A DNA stretch of 64,000 nt from Bacillus_AB infantis_B. GTDB lineage: Bacteria; Bacillota; Bacilli; Bacillales; Cytobacillaceae. How positions within the stretch are numbered: position 1 is the stretch's first letter; each line of letters begins with the position of its first letter. Where the stretch lies: positions 248,001 through 312,000 of the forward strand of contig NZ_VTER01000002.1 in NCBI RefSeq assembly GCF_008180445.1. Direction: 5' to 3'. Below, piece after piece: positions 62,761 through 64,000 of the stretch. The position numbers and the translations under genes were made by a program. The notes below the pieces were generated by a model. It saw only the letters and a program-made list of their open reading frames with translations, was not told where the DNA came from and searched no databases.

Positions 62761-64000
62761 TAATAAGAACGTTTTTGAGCAGGCCTTTACGAATAATTAC
62801 TATATGTTAAAAACGATATCTGAAAACCAAGAGGAGGCTGCAGAAAAGGCACTCGAACTAGCGAGAGTTCTCGCATCTGGATATGGGAAGATTGATGATG
62901 CTCATTTTCAGAAGTGGTCACTTGAAATGTTTAGGAAATATAAAATCGGCCAAGAAGTTCGTAAGGTTCATGTAATGATAAACTCGAAAGAAAAAAGCTG
63001 GTTTGAGCCTAAATTGGCTGCGAGTGGTTTTTTCTGGACGAGATACCGCCGTTATTTGACTGAGATGAAAAATTGGCCGCTCGAAGCTGTGACTGCTATT
63101 GATGACACAACTAATCAGATTTTAGCCTCTATCGGTAATCCTAAGTCTATGGAGCCATTTGATAAGCGCGGCCTTGTATTAGGATATGTTCAATCAGGTA
63201 AAACAGCCAACTTCACAGGCTTAATCAATAAAGCTTATGATGTCGGCTATAAGCTGGTTATTGTTCTGTCAGGAATTCATAATGACTTAAGAGCGCAGAC
63301 TCAGATTCGCTTGAATGAAGAGGTCATTGGCAACCGGACGGACAAGGATGGAAACCCTATCGGAGTTGCTCAAATATACGCGAATACAGCCGAGCACATC
63401 ATATCATCCTGGACAACAGAAGAAAATGATATCAAGTCCAGTCGAAGAGGAACAAGCAACCTAAACTCGCCAACTTTAATGGTTGTAAAGAAAAACAAAA
63501 CCGTATTGGAATCACTCCGGGATCAGTTAATTACACACCGTAATTTATATAATCTGGATATCCCCGTCTTAATTGTCGATGACGAGGCAGATCAGGCATC
63601 AGTTGATACTTCCAATCCAGATAAAAACGAAGATCCGAAAACAATCAATCGTCTGATCAGGCAAATACTTGAGGTTTTTAAGCGAAAGGCTTTTGTTGGG
63701 TATACAGCAACACCATTTGCGAACCTGCTTATCAGTAAAGAAGGAAGGACAGACGAGGAGGGGGAGGATTTATACCCGAAGGATTTCCTTGTCGGCCTGC
63801 CAAAGCCTAAGGAATATTGCGGGCCAGAAGAATATTTCAATGTGCAAGAAGATGCAGAAGATTCTCGCCCTAGTCTGATCCGCCATCTGCGGCAGGAAGA
63901 TCTTGAAGTATTTACTACTATTAAAAAGAAATCCGATGCAGATAAATTTGATGAAGTGCCTCCGCAAATGCGTGAAGCCATGCTTGAATTCCTTCTTGTT
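62747..64000 (+). CDS. Z1-domain ATPase/endonuclease-like protein, 3' end outside window
   Basis: 418 codons open to the window end, starting at TTG 62747 with ACGGAGG 9 bases upstream. Motifs are GYVQSGKTANF (Walker A, ~146-156), VLIVDDEADQAS (Walker B) and FVGYTATPFANLL, the superfamily-II Z1 core. Z1 proteins occur with MORC-like ATPases, PD-(D/E)XK proteins and AIPR proteins in restriction-like operons; those partners should lie just beyond 64 kb. Confidence 0.88.
   Translation, partial: MSAIDNKNVFEQAFTNNYYMLKTISENQEEAAEKALELARVLASGYGKIDDAHFQKWSLEMFRKYKIGQEVRKVHVMINSKEKSWFEPKLAASGFFWTRYRRYLTEMKNWPLEAVTAIDDTTNQILASIGNPKSMEPFDKRGLVLGYVQSGKTANFTGLINKAYDVGYKLVIVLSGIHNDLRAQTQIRLNEEVIGNRTDKDGNPIGVAQIYANTAEHIISSWTTEENDIKSSRRGTSNLNSPTLMVVKKNKTVLESLRDQLITHRNLYNLDIPVLIVDDEADQASVDTSNPDKNEDPKTINRLIRQILEVFKRKAFVGYTATPFANLLISKEGRTDEEGEDLYPKDFLVGLPKPKEYCGPEEYFNVQEDAEDSRPSLIRHLRQEDLEVFTTIKKKSDADKFDEVPPQMREAMLEFLLV

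Overview
The window looks like a chromosome segment of a low-GC Gram-positive endospore former of the Bacillus/Cytobacillus type. The ribosome binding sites are strong and purine-rich, and several genes match Bacillus subtilis counterparts (yfkAB, pdaA, yfjP, the yfjO-type rRNA methyltransferase, yfmM). A typical sigma-B promoter precedes the YtxH-like gene. No tRNA, rRNA or CRISPR array was seen.

Region 1 (1-6.9 kb) is the end of a nonribosomal peptide cluster: the last NRPS module with a thioesterase, a cyclic-peptide-type ABC exporter, an MbtH protein, a class III aminotransferase and an aldehyde dehydrogenase. Region 2 (6.9-24.7 kb) is mostly core genome: a PadR/HAAS pair divergent from an RND exporter, a secreted papain-like hydrolase, small hypotheticals, YfkAB, a stress protein, gamma-glutamyltransferase, DUF421, class I fumarase, PdaA, a DNA glycosylase and the 23S rRNA uracil methyltransferase RlmD.

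Region 3 (24.7-43.5 kb) is the most unusual part. Cargo modules are separated by broken copies of the 3' half of rlmD, and nearly every break lies at a roughly 53-bp hairpin repeat (arms AGGTGCCTGACCCC/GGGGTCAGGCACCT). In order the modules are: a DGQHR-HNH pair; a DUF6338 membrane protein with a 40-residue proline-rich partner; a TIR-caspase pair resembling the caspase-type Thoeris systems; the 3' remnant of a CD-NTase; an orphan 92-residue ORF; a SAM-riboswitch-controlled ribose-type ABC transporter; and an AraC/TRAP/oxidoreductase/DUF993/TIM-barrel catabolic cluster.

Region 4 (43.5-64 kb) continues with defence-like and accessory genes: a large protein with a degenerate HD motif and a PD-(D/E)XK-like end facing an unknown gene, an ABC-F protein, an ABC-2 exporter, an AbiGi/AbiGii pair, a MazG-like pyrophosphohydrolase, a PadR plus HAAS-SEDS fusion, an XRE/ImmA/PIN trio with a clear operator, a second XRE pair, a secreted nuclease lipoprotein, and a MORC-like GHKL ATPase with a Z1 ATPase cut by the window end. 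Eleven full copies of the hairpin repeat, one half copy and one decayed copy lie between 26.7 and 61.1 kb, all in the same orientation, and none of this class lies in the first 26.7 kb. The whole right part reads as an accretion island growing from rlmD.
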